The notes beneath the pieces are model-generated. The model did not search any database, was not told the origin of the DNA, and worked only from the letters and a program-made list of their open reading frames with translations. Position numbers and translations under genes: made by a program. Positions 9,294-17,746 of a DNA stretch of 64,000 nt are shown piece after piece. Location: positions 277,808-341,807 of the forward strand of contig BBSY01000001.1 of NCBI GenBank assembly GCA_000974665.1, in the 5' to 3' direction. Each line of letters begins with the position of its first letter. Position 1 is the first letter of the stretch. This DNA is from an alpha proteobacterium U9-1i (lineage in GTDB: Bacteria > Pseudomonadota > Alphaproteobacteria > Caulobacterales > Aquidulcibacteraceae).

Positions 9294-10271
9294 TTACGCA
9301 AGCGACAATTCAACCCCGCGCCCACTCTGACGCGCCCGCTCGTACACAATGGCCGCGCTGGCGACATCTTGAAGAGCGGTTCCGGTGGAATCGAACACGA
9401 TGATTTCACCGGCGCTGGCTCTGCCTGACTTGGCGCCGGTCGTCAGCTCCGCCATGTCCGCGTGTACCTGCGCGGCGGTCATCGCGTCTGCCGCCACGGC
9501 GTGATGCAAATCACCCATGACCAAGCATTGATCCAACACGTCGACGACAACTTTCGAGCGCGCCATCAATGCCGGTGTGATTTCACTTTTGTGCGGATTA
9601 TCCGCGCCGATCGCAGCGACAAAGGCCCCCGGCGACACGTGTTCGCTAGCTAGAAACGGCGCGTCCGTCGTTGTGCACGTAACGATGATATCCGCACCGC
9701 GCGTGGCTGCGCCGAGGGATGCCGCAGCGTCGAACGCAAAGCCATGCCTGCTTCGCATCTCGGCCGCCAACGCCGCCGCGCGCTCGGGGAATTTGTCCCA
9801 GGCGTAGCCGCGCTCAAAGCGGAACAACGCCGCGAGCGCCTCGACGTGTGCGCGTGCTTGTTCACCACAGCCGCAGATCGCCAACGTCAACGACTCCGGG
9901 CGCGCAAGATGCCGCGCCGCCAGCGCCGTGGTCGCGGCCGTGCGCTTCAGGGTGATCTCGATCGAATCCATGATCGCCAGAACGGCGCCGTTCACCGCGT
10001 CGCATAACAGGAGCGCACCCTGTATCGTCGGCAGTCCACGCGCCGAATTGTCGGGAAAATTGCCGTTGAATTTGAGCGCCACCAGCGGCCGATCGCCAAG
10101 CATCGCCGCGCCTTTGGCGTGAAAGGCGCCGCCAATGGCCTCAATGTGCATTGGCGGGGCCGACTTCACTCGATCGCCAGCGCGGAACGCCTCGTCCATC
10201 GCGCGCAGATAATCCGATGGGCGCATCAGACGCCGGATTTCAGCACCAGAGAGCACAAGCACCTCGCTCAT
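9294..10271 (-). CDS. Ornithine cyclodeaminase / mu-crystallin family protein
   Basis: 325-residue NAD(P)-dependent protein of the ornithine cyclodeaminase, alanine dehydrogenase and mu-crystallin family. The Rossmann motif is 'ICGCGEQARAHVEAL' near residue 130. Typical flanking motifs are 'SIEITLKRTAATTALAAR' before it and 'ADIIVTCTTTDAPF' plus 'IGADNPHKSEI' after it. Family members deaminate ornithine, reduce imines or oxidise amino acids, so the substrate cannot be read from sequence. Its ATG overlaps the chrB stop by 4 nt (ATGA), so it belongs to the chromate operon. Why an amino-acid or imine enzyme is there is not obvious. Confidence 0.88.
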   Translation of the reverse strand: MSEVLVLSGAEIRRLMRPSDYLRAMDEAFRAGDRVKSAPPMHIEAIGGAFHAKGAAMLGDRPLVALKFNGNFPDNSARGLPTIQGALLLCDAVNGAVLAIMDSIEITLKRTAATTALAARHLARPESLTLAICGCGEQARAHVEALAALFRFERGYAWDKFPERAAALAAEMRSRHGFAFDAAASLGAATRGADIIVTCTTTDAPFLASEHVSPGAFVAAIGADNPHKSEITPALMARSKVVVDVLDQCLVMGDLHHAVAADAMTAAQVHADMAELTTGAKSGRASAGEIIVFDSTGTALQDVASAAIVYERARQSGRGVELSLA

Positions 10272-10780
10272 GCGGGCGGCGTCCACGTGTGCCGCTCCAC
10301 TTTGCCGTTCTTGGCCCACGCATAGAGCGCGTCATAAACCACCATGCCTTGCGCGAGCAAAGCGTGGTCGTCATCAAAGTTTTGCGACAGACCGAGCGAT
10401 ATGGCGTGCAGACCCGCGGCCTCCGGGGCGATCTCGTGATGATCGGTGTCGGCGCCGCGGACGATGCGGGCGACTTTCGCCAGCGCTTGGTCGTCATTGA
10501 GACCGAACCGGGCAAGAAGAGTGTCGAAGCTGCACAGCTCGTCCTCGTGCGAGATCGGCGCGCCTGGAATGTCGAACGCAACCGCTTTTTCGCGCGCGGC
10601 GGTGTCGAATACTTCTTGCGTCGGCACGTAGATGATCTCGGCGTTTGCGTCGATGAAGCGTCGGATCGCCCAGGGGCAAGCAATGCGATCGATCTTGGGG
10701 CGTTCGCGCGTCACCCAGCAGGTTGGACGTCGTGCGCCGAAGAATTCCTGCAGCGCCTCCTCTTTCTTGCTCGGGCACAT
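10268..10780 (-). CDS. chrB: ChrB-domain chromate resistance protein
   Basis: 170-residue protein matching the ChrB C-terminal domain: 'RPKIDRIACPWAIRRFID' near residues 28-45, then 'EDELCSFDTLL' and 'GADTDHHEI'. Full-length ChrB (about 300 residues) is a chromate-responsive regulator. This form lacks the N-terminal half and may be an enzyme or sensor rather than a DNA-binding protein. The ATG at 10780 is chosen because AAGGAGG sits at 10786-10792, 5 nt away; an ATG at 10807 lacks such a site. It is the first gene of the chromate unit and divergent from a LysR gene. Confidence 0.88.
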   Translation of the reverse strand: MCPSKKEEALQEFFGARRPTCWVTRERPKIDRIACPWAIRRFIDANAEIIYVPTQEVFDTAAREKAVAFDIPGAPISHEDELCSFDTLLARFGLNDDQALAKVARIVRGADTDHHEIAPEAAGLHAISLGLSQNFDDDHALLAQGMVVYDALYAWAKNGKVERHTWTPPA

Positions 10781-10856
10781 GAACGCCTCCTTGCGAGATT
10801 TGCTCATGTCCTAACCGATAAAACGTACGCGACAAGCGACCCTTTCTCAGCTACAG

Positions 10857-10871
10857 ATGAGTAATCCTCAT
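10857..10871 (+). promoter_or_regulatory. Inverted repeat at the LysR start (possible operator)
   Basis: ATGAG-TAATC-CTCAT, a perfect 5-5-5 inverted repeat at 10857-10871. It overlaps the LysR ATG (10870) in the 89-nt divergent region shared with chrB. LysR proteins often bind such dyads to repress themselves and activate the divergent operon. This is inference from position and symmetry. Confidence 0.4.
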
Positions 10872-11781
10872 GGCAAATTGGATCGCTCCTTCGATTTCTT
10901 CGGTGCGCGCGTTCGAAGCGTCGGCGCGGCATGGGAGCTTTACGCGCGCCGCGGGCGAACTAAACATCACCCAAAGCGCGGTCAGCCACGCGATCCGCGA
11001 ACTTGAAGCGCGTTTGGGCGTGGCGCTGTTTCATCGCGAGGGCCGCGCGCTAGAGCTGACCCAGGCCGGCAAGCTCTATCTCCCGTACGTCAGCGATGCG
11101 ATTGCGCGATTGCGCGCTGGCGATCAGGCCTTGCTCGATCCCACACGGCGCGCGCGCGTGCTGACGGTGAGCGTATCGCCAAGCTTCGCGGCGAAATGGC
11201 TCGCGCCACGGCTTGGTTCTTTTTCCGATGCGAACCCCGATCTCGATCTGCGTATCAGCGCCGCGCCACAGCATATCGACTTCTCCGACAGCGAAATCGA
11301 TGTCGCCGTGCGCCACGGCGATGGCGACTGGCCGCAGCTTTCCTGCACGCGCTTGTGTGAGGAGACGATGTTTCCGGTGTGTAGCCCTGCGCTGCTGAAG
11401 GGCAAGCGGCCACGCACGCCGGCGGATTTGCCGGGGCTCAACCTGATCCATCATCGCAACGCCGATGCGTGGCGCGCCTGGCTGGCGGCGTTTGGCGTAA
11501 ATGCGCCGGCGCGCGCGTTGAGAGGGCCAAGCTTCAGCGAAATGAGCCTTGTCATCGACGCGGCGATCGCTGGCCAAGGCATCGCGCTCGCACGCAGCGC
11601 ACTCGCCGACCGGGACTTGCGCGAAGGCCGCCTTGCGCGCCCGCTCGCGGAAGAACGCCCCGCGCCCTTCGCGTACTGGATCGTCTGCCCCAAACCTTCC
11701 GCGGAGCTGCCGAAGATCGCGCGCTTCCGCGACTGGCTGTTGGCGGAAGCCGCGCCGGCTAAGCCGAAGCGCCGGCGCTAG
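10870..11781 (+). CDS. LysR-family transcriptional regulator
   Basis: 303-residue LysR regulator of the GcvA-like group. The N-terminal winged helix-turn-helix contains 'SFTRAAGELNITQSAVSHAI' (about residues 24-43). The substrate-binding domain starts around residue 95 ('LTVSVSPSFAAKWLAPRL') and the C-terminus is rich in Lys and Arg. It is transcribed divergently from the chrB-chrA unit, making it the likely regulator of that unit. The inducer (chromate, sulfate or an amino acid) is unknown. A palindrome overlaps its start codon. Confidence 0.92.
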   Translation: MANWIAPSISSVRAFEASARHGSFTRAAGELNITQSAVSHAIRELEARLGVALFHREGRALELTQAGKLYLPYVSDAIARLRAGDQALLDPTRRARVLTVSVSPSFAAKWLAPRLGSFSDANPDLDLRISAAPQHIDFSDSEIDVAVRHGDGDWPQLSCTRLCEETMFPVCSPALLKGKRPRTPADLPGLNLIHHRNADAWRAWLAAFGVNAPARALRGPSFSEMSLVIDAAIAGQGIALARSALADRDLREGRLARPLAEERPAPFAYWIVCPKPSAELPKIARFRDWLLAEAAPAKPKRRR

Positions 11782-11790
11782 AAACAAAAA

Positions 11791-11816
11791 CGCCACGCCT
11801 CCGAAGAGACGCGGCG
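11791..11816 (-). terminator. Rho-independent terminator of ahcY
   Basis: On the minus strand an 11-bp stem with two mismatches (CGCCGCGTCTC / GAGGCGTGGCG) closes a TTCG tetraloop and is followed by TTTTTGTTT. It lies 25 nt past the ahcY stop, in the convergent gap with the LysR gene. Confidence 0.85.
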
Positions 11817-11840
11817 CTGATGCCACAAGTCGTTTCACGC

Positions 11841-13238
11841 CTAGTAGCGATAATGGTCCGGCTTGAACGGGCCCGCCGGCGGAACGCCGATATAGGCGGC
11901 CTGCTCGCTGGAAAGCTTCGAGAGCTTCACGCCGAGCTTGTCGAGGTGGAGCGCGGCAACCTTCTCATCGAGGTGCTTCGGAAGCGTATAGACCTGGTTC
12001 TTGTAAGCCTTGCCGTTCTTCCAGAGTTCGATTTGCGCAAGCGTCTGGTTGGTGAACGACGCCGACATCACGAAGCTCGGGTGACCCGTCGCGTTGCCGA
12101 GGTTCACGAGGCGACCTTCGCTGAGCACGATGATCTTCTTGCCGTCCGGGAATTCCACGTGGTGGACCTGCGGCTTGATCTCGTCCCACTTGAAGTTGCG
12201 CAAGCCAGAGATTTGGATCTCGCTGTCGAAGTGGCCGATGTTCGCAACGATGGCGTTGTTCTTCATCGCCCGCATGTGGTCGACGGTGAGCACGTCCTTG
12301 TTGCCGGTGGCGGTGATGAAGATGTCCGCGTGTGGCGCGGCGTCTTCCATCGTGACAACTTGATAACCCTCCATCGCCGCTTGCAGCGCGCAAATCGGAT
12401 CGACCTCGGTGACCATCACGCGCGCGCCGCCTTGGCGCAGCGACGCCGCCGAGCCTTTGCCGACGTCGCCGTAACCAGCAACGACCGCGACTTTGCCTGA
12501 GAGCATGACGTCGGTGCCGCGACGAATGGCGTCGACCAGAGATTCACGGCAGCCATAGAGGTTATCGAACTTCGACTTTGTGACGCTGTCGTTCACGTTG
12601 ATAGCCGGGAACGGCAGCTCGCCCTTTTTGGCCATTTCGTAGAGGCGATGGACACCTGTGGTAGTTTCCTCGGAAACGCCCTTCACGCTGTCCCGGATGG
12701 CCGAATAGAAGCCCGGCTTTTCCTTGAGGTAGCGCTTCATCACGGCGAAGAGCGCTTCTTCTTCCTCGTTGGCCGGCTTGGAGATGACGCTTGCGTCCTT
12801 CTCCGCCTTCGGGCCGAGCACGGTGAGCAACGTCGCGTCGCCGCCGTCATCGAGGATCATGTTGGGGTAGCCGCCGCCTTGCCATTCGAAGATACGGTGC
12901 GCGTAGTCCCAATATTCTTCTAGCGTCTCGCCTTTCGTGGCGAACACCGGCGTGCCCTTCGCGGCGATCGCGGCTGCGGCGTGATCTTGGGTCGAGAAGA
13001 TGTTGCACGAGGCCCAGCGCACATCGGCGCCAAGCGCTTGCAGCGTTTCGATCAACACGGCGGTCTGGATCGTCATGTGCAGCGAGCCGGCGATCTTGGC
13101 GCCCTTCAGCGGCTGCTGCTTGCCGTATTCCGCGCGCAGAGCCATCAGGCCCGGCATTTCGGTTTCGGCGATTTCGATTTCCTTGCGGCCCCATTCAGCC
13201 AAGCCAAGGTCTTTCACGACATAATCTTTAGCGCTCAT
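11841..13238 (-). CDS. ahcY: S-adenosyl-L-homocysteine hydrolase
   Basis: 465-residue cytosolic enzyme that reversibly splits S-adenosylhomocysteine into adenosine and homocysteine, removing the product inhibitor of methyltransferases. NAD is bound by '[18 protein letters not shown]'; '[15 protein letters not shown]' and 'GETLEEYW' are active-site signatures, and the chain ends with the family-typical 'KPDHYRY'. The ATG at 13238 has GAAGGAGG in front of it, and an upstream in-frame ATG runs through the riboswitch and is rejected. The leader carries an SAH riboswitch and the gene ends at a strong terminator, so it is probably a single-gene transcript induced by its own substrate. Confidence 0.98.
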   Translation of the reverse strand: MSAKDYVVKDLGLAEWGRKEIEIAETEMPGLMALRAEYGKQQPLKGAKIAGSLHMTIQTAVLIETLQALGADVRWASCNIFSTQDHAAAAIAAKGTPVFATKGETLEEYWDYAHRIFEWQGGGYPNMILDDGGDATLLTVLGPKAEKDASVISKPANEEEEALFAVMKRYLKEKPGFYSAIRDSVKGVSEETTTGVHRLYEMAKKGELPFPAINVNDSVTKSKFDNLYGCRESLVDAIRRGTDVMLSGKVAVVAGYGDVGKGSAASLRQGGARVMVTEVDPICALQAAMEGYQVVTMEDAAPHADIFITATGNKDVLTVDHMRAMKNNAIVANIGHFDSEIQISGLRNFKWDEIKPQVHHVEFPDGKKIIVLSEGRLVNLGNATGHPSFVMSASFTNQTLAQIELWKNGKAYKNQVYTLPKHLDEKVAALHLDKLGVKLSKLSSEQAAYIGVPPAGPFKPDHYRY

Positions 13239-13261
13239 CGCGCGCCCTCCTTCGAGCTCGC

Positions 13262-13337
13262 GAGCGTCGTTTTCCAACTGGAAAGCCCACCAAGCCTGGC
13301 GGCCAAAGCGAGGGCCGTCGCAACGCTCCTTGGCGGG
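13262..13337 (-). promoter_or_regulatory. S-adenosylhomocysteine (SAH) riboswitch in the ahcY leader
   Basis: Minus-strand leader with the conserved SAH-aptamer elements. P1 pairs CCCGCCAAG (13329-13337) with CTTGGTGGG (13286-13294). The core reads AGGAGCGTTGCGA, then a P2 stem CGGCC/GGCCG, then CCAGGCT. The pseudoknot P4 pairs GAGCGT (13323-13328) with ACGCTC (13262-13267). An extra hairpin TTTCC/GGAAA lies between P1 and the P4 3' strand. The P4 strand ends about 10 nt before the ahcY Shine-Dalgarno, consistent with ligand-dependent control of translation. These motifs match the RF01057 family as I know it. Confidence 0.9.
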
Positions 13338-13396
13338 CGCGGCGCTCATAGCAGAAGCCGCGCCGGCTTGGCAAATGCGGCGAGCCCACAAGCAAA

Positions 13397-13420
13397 GGCC
13401 GTCAGGTTGCCCTGACGGCC
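13397..13420 (-). terminator. Intrinsic terminator between the channel gene and ahcY
   Basis: Perfect 10-bp stem GGCCGTCAGG / CCTGACGGCC with a 4-nt loop. On the minus strand it follows the mechanosensitive-channel stop by 25 nt and is trailed by TTTGCTTGT. On the plus strand it is followed by TTGTTTGTTT, so it could work in both directions. It separates the upstream transcript from the ahcY riboswitch leader. Confidence 0.85.
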
Positions 13421-13445
13421 TTGTTTGTTTCGCGAAAACCGAAGC

Positions 13446-14693
13446 TTAGGCGGTCCAGCGATCCATCAGACGCTTCGCTGCATCGCGCCCGCCGATACCG
13501 AAGGCGATCGCCACCGCGACGGCCACCGCTCCGAGGATCAGCCCGAACGCCAGCACGATGATCTCGTTGGCGAGGCCCATGAAGCGAAGCCCCATGGCCA
13601 CCGCCAGCACGATCACGCCCCAGCGCACAAACACTGAGAGCAGTTCGCTGGACGGCGTACCGCTCTTTGATGTCGCGGCGGAGAGGATGTTCGCCAGCAG
13701 CACGCCCAGCGCGATGATGACGGCGCCGAACAGCACTTGGGTGCCCATCGACACGACCTGAGACAGCATCGCCGCCATCGCCGTAAATTGCAGCGCATTG
13801 GCCGCTTCGACGCTGGCGAACAGGACGATCGCGATCAGTACGGTGAGGCCGATCATGCGTGACGGTGGGAAAGCGGAGAGGTCCACCGTGTCCACGCCAG
13901 GCGTCGGGTCCATCTTGTCGATCGCGCTGCGGACCGAATCCGCTCGCGCAATTGAGCGGATAATGTCGTCAAACCCGATCGAGCGAAGGCCGTTCTCCAC
14001 CAAAGCCGCGACCCAACGACCGATGACGTAGGCCACAACGATAATCAGCATCGCGCCGATCACGTTCGGGATCGCCGCGCCGATGCCTTCCAGCATCAAC
14101 GTCGCTGGTTGTGAAATTGCGTTGATGTTGAGCGTGGACAACGCCTGGATCGACACCGGGATAATGATCAGGGCAAACACCACCGCGCCGATCATGCGCG
14201 CGAGGCCTGGGCCGCGCGGCATATGCGTGAGGCCGGCGTCGTGCAGACGGCGATCGATCTCAGCGGCTTCCGCGGCGGCTTCAACCATGCGACGGGCGAT
14301 GGTCGCCAACACAAAGCCGATGAAGAAGATCAAGGCCGCACCAACGATTTGCGGCACGTAGCTGACGAAGCCGTTCAACATCGTGTTGAGCGGATCGGTG
14401 ACCCCGCGCAGGCCGGGGAATGCGTTCTGGCCGAGTTGGTTCAGGGCGGCGATCAGGCCGATCAGCCACACCACCCAATAGCCAACTTCGCCCACACGCT
14501 CGCCGACATCAACGGCGGGCTTGGCGCCTGCGTTGCCGGCGCTGTCGCGCCGCGAGAGAAACGGGATGCGGTCAACGCCTTTGGCTATCGCCCACTTCAC
14601 CGCCTTGGCCGCGAAGTGCGCGGCGATCAGGATCAGCAGCGCGAGACCAATGTCGCGCGCCCAAATCCCCAACTGGTTATAGTCAATACGCAT
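13446..14693 (-). CDS. Mechanosensitive-channel-like membrane protein with repeated TM helices
   Basis: 415-residue inner-membrane protein with about ten hydrophobic segments. Recurring units such as 'YVPQIVGAALIFFIGFVLA', 'AIPNVIGAMLIIVVAYVIG' and 'VLFGAVIIALGVLLANIL' are the conserved-TM-helix repeats found in small-conductance mechanosensitive channel relatives (CmpX-like). The C-terminus 'GLILGAVAVAVAIAFGIGG' resembles the MscS pore helix, but the large cytoplasmic MscS beta domain is absent. It probably acts in membrane-tension or osmotic response, which is inference from family. The ATG at 14693 has GGGAG upstream. Confidence 0.8.
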   Translation of the reverse strand: MRIDYNQLGIWARDIGLALLILIAAHFAAKAVKWAIAKGVDRIPFLSRRDSAGNAGAKPAVDVGERVGEVGYWVVWLIGLIAALNQLGQNAFPGLRGVTDPLNTMLNGFVSYVPQIVGAALIFFIGFVLATIARRMVEAAAEAAEIDRRLHDAGLTHMPRGPGLARMIGAVVFALIIIPVSIQALSTLNINAISQPATLMLEGIGAAIPNVIGAMLIIVVAYVIGRWVAALVENGLRSIGFDDIIRSIARADSVRSAIDKMDPTPGVDTVDLSAFPPSRMIGLTVLIAIVLFASVEAANALQFTAMAAMLSQVVSMGTQVLFGAVIIALGVLLANILSAATSKSGTPSSELLSVFVRWGVIVLAVAMGLRFMGLANEIIVLAFGLILGAVAVAVAIAFGIGGRDAAKRLMDRWTA

Positions 14694-14785
14694 AGAGGCG
14701 CTCCCACCCTAAGCTCAGGTTCTAACGCCTGAGTGAAAGGCCAAGCCTACACATAAAGAAGGGCTTGCACGCATCAGGCGTGCGC

Positions 14786-14836
14786 GCGCCTACGTTGCAG
14801 CGCACAAATTCGCTTTGTGCGCGCGTGCGTAGGCGC
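14786..14836 (-). terminator. Large nested hairpin after the MBL lipoprotein gene
   Basis: Nested inverted repeats: outer GCGCCTACG (14786-14794) with CGTAGGCGC (14828-14836), inner GCGCACAAA (14800-14808) with TTTGTGCGC (14814-14822), loop TTCGC. It lies just beyond the stop of the minus-strand MBL gene and before the channel gene. No clean T-run follows on the minus strand, so it could be a terminator or another RNA structure. A second small dyad CTCAGG/CCTGAG lies at 14714-14733, upstream of the channel start. Confidence 0.5.
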
Positions 14837-14850
14837 TTTGTTGCTTGTGC

Positions 14851-15702
14851 TTAATTCAACGCTTCCGGGAAACGCGGCAGCGCCGCGAAATCCTCCGGCA
14901 CGTGCTCGCGGATAACGCGCACGCCGGCGGCTTCGAGCGCGTCGATCTTGTCCATCGACGCGAGCGTCTGCGGGCGATCGAAATTGAAGCTGGGCACCAA
15001 GCGGCGCTCGCGTGATTCCGCCAGGTGGTACATGTCGCCGGTGATCAGCAGGGGGCCGGCATTGGCCAAGTTCACTCGCAGGATTGTGTGGCCCGGCGTG
15101 TGGCCCGGCGCCTGGATCACCGTAACGCTGCCATCACCGAAGACGTCGAAATCAGCGTCGCCTTCGAGCCGCGTGGTGTTGGCGTTCTCGAGTTGATTGT
15201 AGTTTGGGAATTCCTGTCCGGCACGGCCTTCATCACCGAACATGCGCGAGCGCTCCTCCGCATCGACGATCCAATTCGACGACGCGAACATGTTCAAATT
15301 GCCGGAATGATCCGAGTGATAGTGCGAGACCGAGACGTACTCAATGTCAGCAGGCGTCAAGTTCAGCTGCGCCAATTGCGCGCTGAGGCGAACGGGCACG
15401 GTCAACGTCGCTGGGAAGCCCTCCGGGGTAAAGCCATTGGGCATATCGGCAAGCGCTTCCGGCAGGCCGGTGTCCCACAGCAAATCGCCGTTGGGATGGC
15501 GGATCAGATAGCACGGCACGATGAGTTCGCGCGCTTGCCCATTCATCGAACCGTCGTCCGCAAACACGCCGATATCGCTGAAATTCGCGCGCCCGCAATC
15601 AAGCGCGTAAAGCTGAATTTCCGGCGTCGCCGCTTCCTGTGCGGGCGGCGTGCAGGCCGCGACAAGCAGAAGCGCGCTGGCGAGAAACAAGTTGCGACGC
15701 AT
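14851..15702 (-). CDS. Metallo-beta-lactamase-fold lipoprotein (AHL-lactonase-like)
   Basis: 283-residue lipoprotein: signal 'ASALLLVAACTPP' with the lipobox Cys at about residue 17. The MBL zinc motif is 'SHYHSDHSGN' (HxHxDH), followed by 'APGHTPGHT' (His) and 'ITGDMYH' (bridging Asp). The overall pattern resembles N-acyl-homoserine lactonases of the AiiA/AttM group, which open lactone rings of quorum signals. A lipid anchor would place it in the periplasm, unlike AiiA. The substrate is inferred only from similarity; other lactones or esters are possible. It follows the M61 peptidase by 55 nt on the same strand. Confidence 0.82.
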   Translation of the reverse strand: MRRNLFLASALLLVAACTPPAQEAATPEIQLYALDCGRANFSDIGVFADDGSMNGQARELIVPCYLIRHPNGDLLWDTGLPEALADMPNGFTPEGFPATLTVPVRLSAQLAQLNLTPADIEYVSVSHYHSDHSGNLNMFASSNWIVDAEERSRMFGDEGRAGQEFPNYNQLENANTTRLEGDADFDVFGDGSVTVIQAPGHTPGHTILRVNLANAGPLLITGDMYHLAESRERRLVPSFNFDRPQTLASMDKIDALEAAGVRVIREHVPEDFAALPRFPEALN

Positions 15703-15757
15703 GTGATCCCCTCGGTCTTCAAGCCGCCTTTATGGCGAGCCAATTCAACGCGATCAA

Positions 15758-17431
15758 TCAGTTTCCGGCGAGCACGGCGCGGCACTGCGACAGCGCCTCG
15801 CCTTCGAGCACAGGCGCGATCTCAAACCGTTGGCGTGTAAACGCACCATGGCCGCGCGGCAGGTAGCGGAATGTGCGCTCGGCGTCGCCGTCGCGCATCA
15901 CGTAAACCAGTTCAACATTGGCGTTGCCGATCTCACCCGCGTCGCGGCGCAGCAACACCATGCCGTCGCGAACGCCTGCCGCGTAAGCGTTCAGTGTCGG
16001 GTCGACGCCGGCTATGACGTTGTTGTTGGCGCTGGTGGCGTCGATGTCGAAACCGCGATGGAAGCGCGGCGCATCCTCGGTCAGCACGTGACCGCATGGC
16101 GCGAATACGTCTTCCGACAGGCGCACCAAAGCGCCCTGCTCCTCATAGGTGGTGAGATCGGCGGCGGTGTCGACGCCGAATTCGCGCGCCACTTGTAGGA
16201 ACATTTCGCCCGCAGTGCGCGGATCGCCGGCACGGGCGCGAGCGCGCATCGCCCGCAACACCGCGTCGAGCGAACGCCCCTCCGCGCGCAACCGCGCATC
16301 CCAAATGGTCGCAAGCAAGCGGCCGCGCCGATATGGCAGCCGTTGCACTTCGTTATCGCTCCAGAAGTCTGCGATCACCCTGGCGTTGGGCGCAGTGTTG
16401 GCGCTTGATTGCGCGTAGGCGTCGAGCATCGAATTGAGGTCGGCGGCGAACTCAGCGGGCCCCCAAACGCCTTGGCGAACCAGCAAGCGCCCCGTGAAAA
16501 ACTCGGTGAACCCCTCGGAAAGCCAGTAAGAACCGCGCTCCAGCGTCTCATCGCGCGGAAAGCCACCGATCTGGCCCGGTATCCAGGTGTGGTTGCCTTC
16601 GTGCGCAAGCGTACGCGTGATCATGCCCGCGTCGGCGTTGGGCGTGGCGAAGAATGCAAACGCATCCGACAGCCCTGTTCCGCCGACACTGCGATTTCCT
16701 GGCGCCGCTTCTTGTTGCAGGACAGTCACGAGGAATGGCTGGCGTTCGTCGCCCCAAAACGCGCGCTGCGCGCCGATGATCTCTCCTGCTTCACGCGCGA
16801 AATCACGATCGGTGAAACTCCACGCCCCGCGAATGGCGACGCGGGCGTGCCCGTTCGGCGCATTGAGCACGCGGAAGTCACCACCGACCATGACGCTGGC
16901 CCGAAGGTTGGCGACAGCCAGCCCGCCATGCTGCAAATCCGAGGCGTAACGCCAACCGCGCGGCAAACCAGACACACGCACGCGCGCCGGCCTGCCCTCA
17001 TCCACATCCGGCACAACGAGCGCGGTTTCGCCGATGAGATGGAAGTAGCGGGGCTGAATGACGGGCCGATAGCGCCCACGCCCCTGCGAGACTGGCGGCC
17101 CCTCTCCGTCTTGGATGATGCGGTAGCTGACCGACACGCGCGCGCCAGGCGCGTAGCGCAACACCCGGAACTGCGGACCCGCGCCAGCGCCCAAGCTGGC
17201 GCCATCGCCGGCGCGCAGATCATCAACGCCGCGCCACAATTCCTCTTCGCCGCCCCACGAACTTGGCAGCTCCAGCACAGTTTCGCCGTCCGCATCGCCA
17301 GTGAACGTCAACGAAACGCCGAGTGCTCGCATTGCGCCGTCGAGCATCTCCGGGCGCAAAGTGTATTCCACGCGATCCGGCGCGGCGAAGCCGGCGCAGA
17401 AGAGCGCCAGAGCGGCGGCGACAACCCGCAT
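15758..17431 (-). CDS. Secreted M61-like metallopeptidase
   Basis: 557-residue exported protein with a short signal peptide (to about residue 17). The zinc site is HEGNH (277-281) with the third ligand Glu306 in 'YWLSEGFTEFF', the gluzincin arrangement of M1 and M61 aminopeptidases. A beta-rich N-terminal domain precedes the catalytic domain, and the end (about 460-557) has a PDZ-like 'AYAAGVRDGMVLL' stretch, as in M61 glycyl aminopeptidases. Its ATG lies 1 nt beyond the HPr stop, so it is co-transcribed with the PTS genes. A functional link to the PTS is not established. Confidence 0.82.
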   Translation of the reverse strand: MRVVAAALALFCAGFAAPDRVEYTLRPEMLDGAMRALGVSLTFTGDADGETVLELPSSWGGEEELWRGVDDLRAGDGASLGAGAGPQFRVLRYAPGARVSVSYRIIQDGEGPPVSQGRGRYRPVIQPRYFHLIGETALVVPDVDEGRPARVRVSGLPRGWRYASDLQHGGLAVANLRASVMVGGDFRVLNAPNGHARVAIRGAWSFTDRDFAREAGEIIGAQRAFWGDERQPFLVTVLQQEAAPGNRSVGGTGLSDAFAFFATPNADAGMITRTLAHEGNHTWIPGQIGGFPRDETLERGSYWLSEGFTEFFTGRLLVRQGVWGPAEFAADLNSMLDAYAQSSANTAPNARVIADFWSDNEVQRLPYRRGRLLATIWDARLRAEGRSLDAVLRAMRARARAGDPRTAGEMFLQVAREFGVDTAADLTTYEEQGALVRLSEDVFAPCGHVLTEDAPRFHRGFDIDATSANNNVIAGVDPTLNAYAAGVRDGMVLLRRDAGEIGNANVELVYVMRDGDAERTFRYLPRGHGAFTRQRFEIAPVLEGEALSQCRAVLAGN

Positions 17432-17432
17432 T

Positions 17433-17708
17433 CTATTCCTCTTCGTGAAATTTAGCCGCCACCAGAGCCGCGACGGCGTCCATGGCGACGGCCTCTTGCG
17501 GGCCGTTGGCCTCGACTTCGATATCCGAACCGATGCCGGCGCCGAGCATCATCAGATCCATCAGCGAGCGAGCGTCGGCCTCTTCATCCTCGCGGCGGAC
17601 GACGATATCGGTGTCCTCAAAGCTCAACGCCAATTCCGCGAGCTTGCGCGATGCGCGGGCGTGGAGCCCGCGAACATTGACGATGGTGAGCGTGCGTTTG
17701 AGCCCCAT
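17433..17708 (-). CDS. HPr-family phosphocarrier (NPr-like)
   Basis: 91-residue HPr homologue. The phosphorylated His16 lies in 'RGLHARAS', and a serine (S48 in 'DARSLMDLMML') is present at the site used by HPr kinase in other bacteria. In alphaproteobacteria this protein takes part in a regulatory, non-transporting PTS that links phosphoenolpyruvate and nitrogen status to targets such as ChvG/ChvI-controlled functions. EIIA lies 38 nt upstream and an M61 peptidase immediately downstream. The kinase gene hprK normally found near it is absent here. Confidence 0.93.
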   Translation of the reverse strand: MGLKRTLTIVNVRGLHARASRKLAELALSFEDTDIVVRREDEEADARSLMDLMMLGAGIGSDIEVEANGPQEAVAMDAVAALVAAKFHEEE

Positions 17709-17746
17709 GCCCCATTCTTTACTGCGCGGCCTTCTGGTTGGGCCGG

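Noticed and set aside
13239..13391. Upstream ATG extension of ahcY
   Set aside because: It runs through the SAH riboswitch and lacks homology; the ATG at 13238 has GAAGGAGG.
14786..14836. Hairpin considered as a riboswitch
   Set aside because: No known aptamer elements; nested dyads better fit a terminator or structural element.
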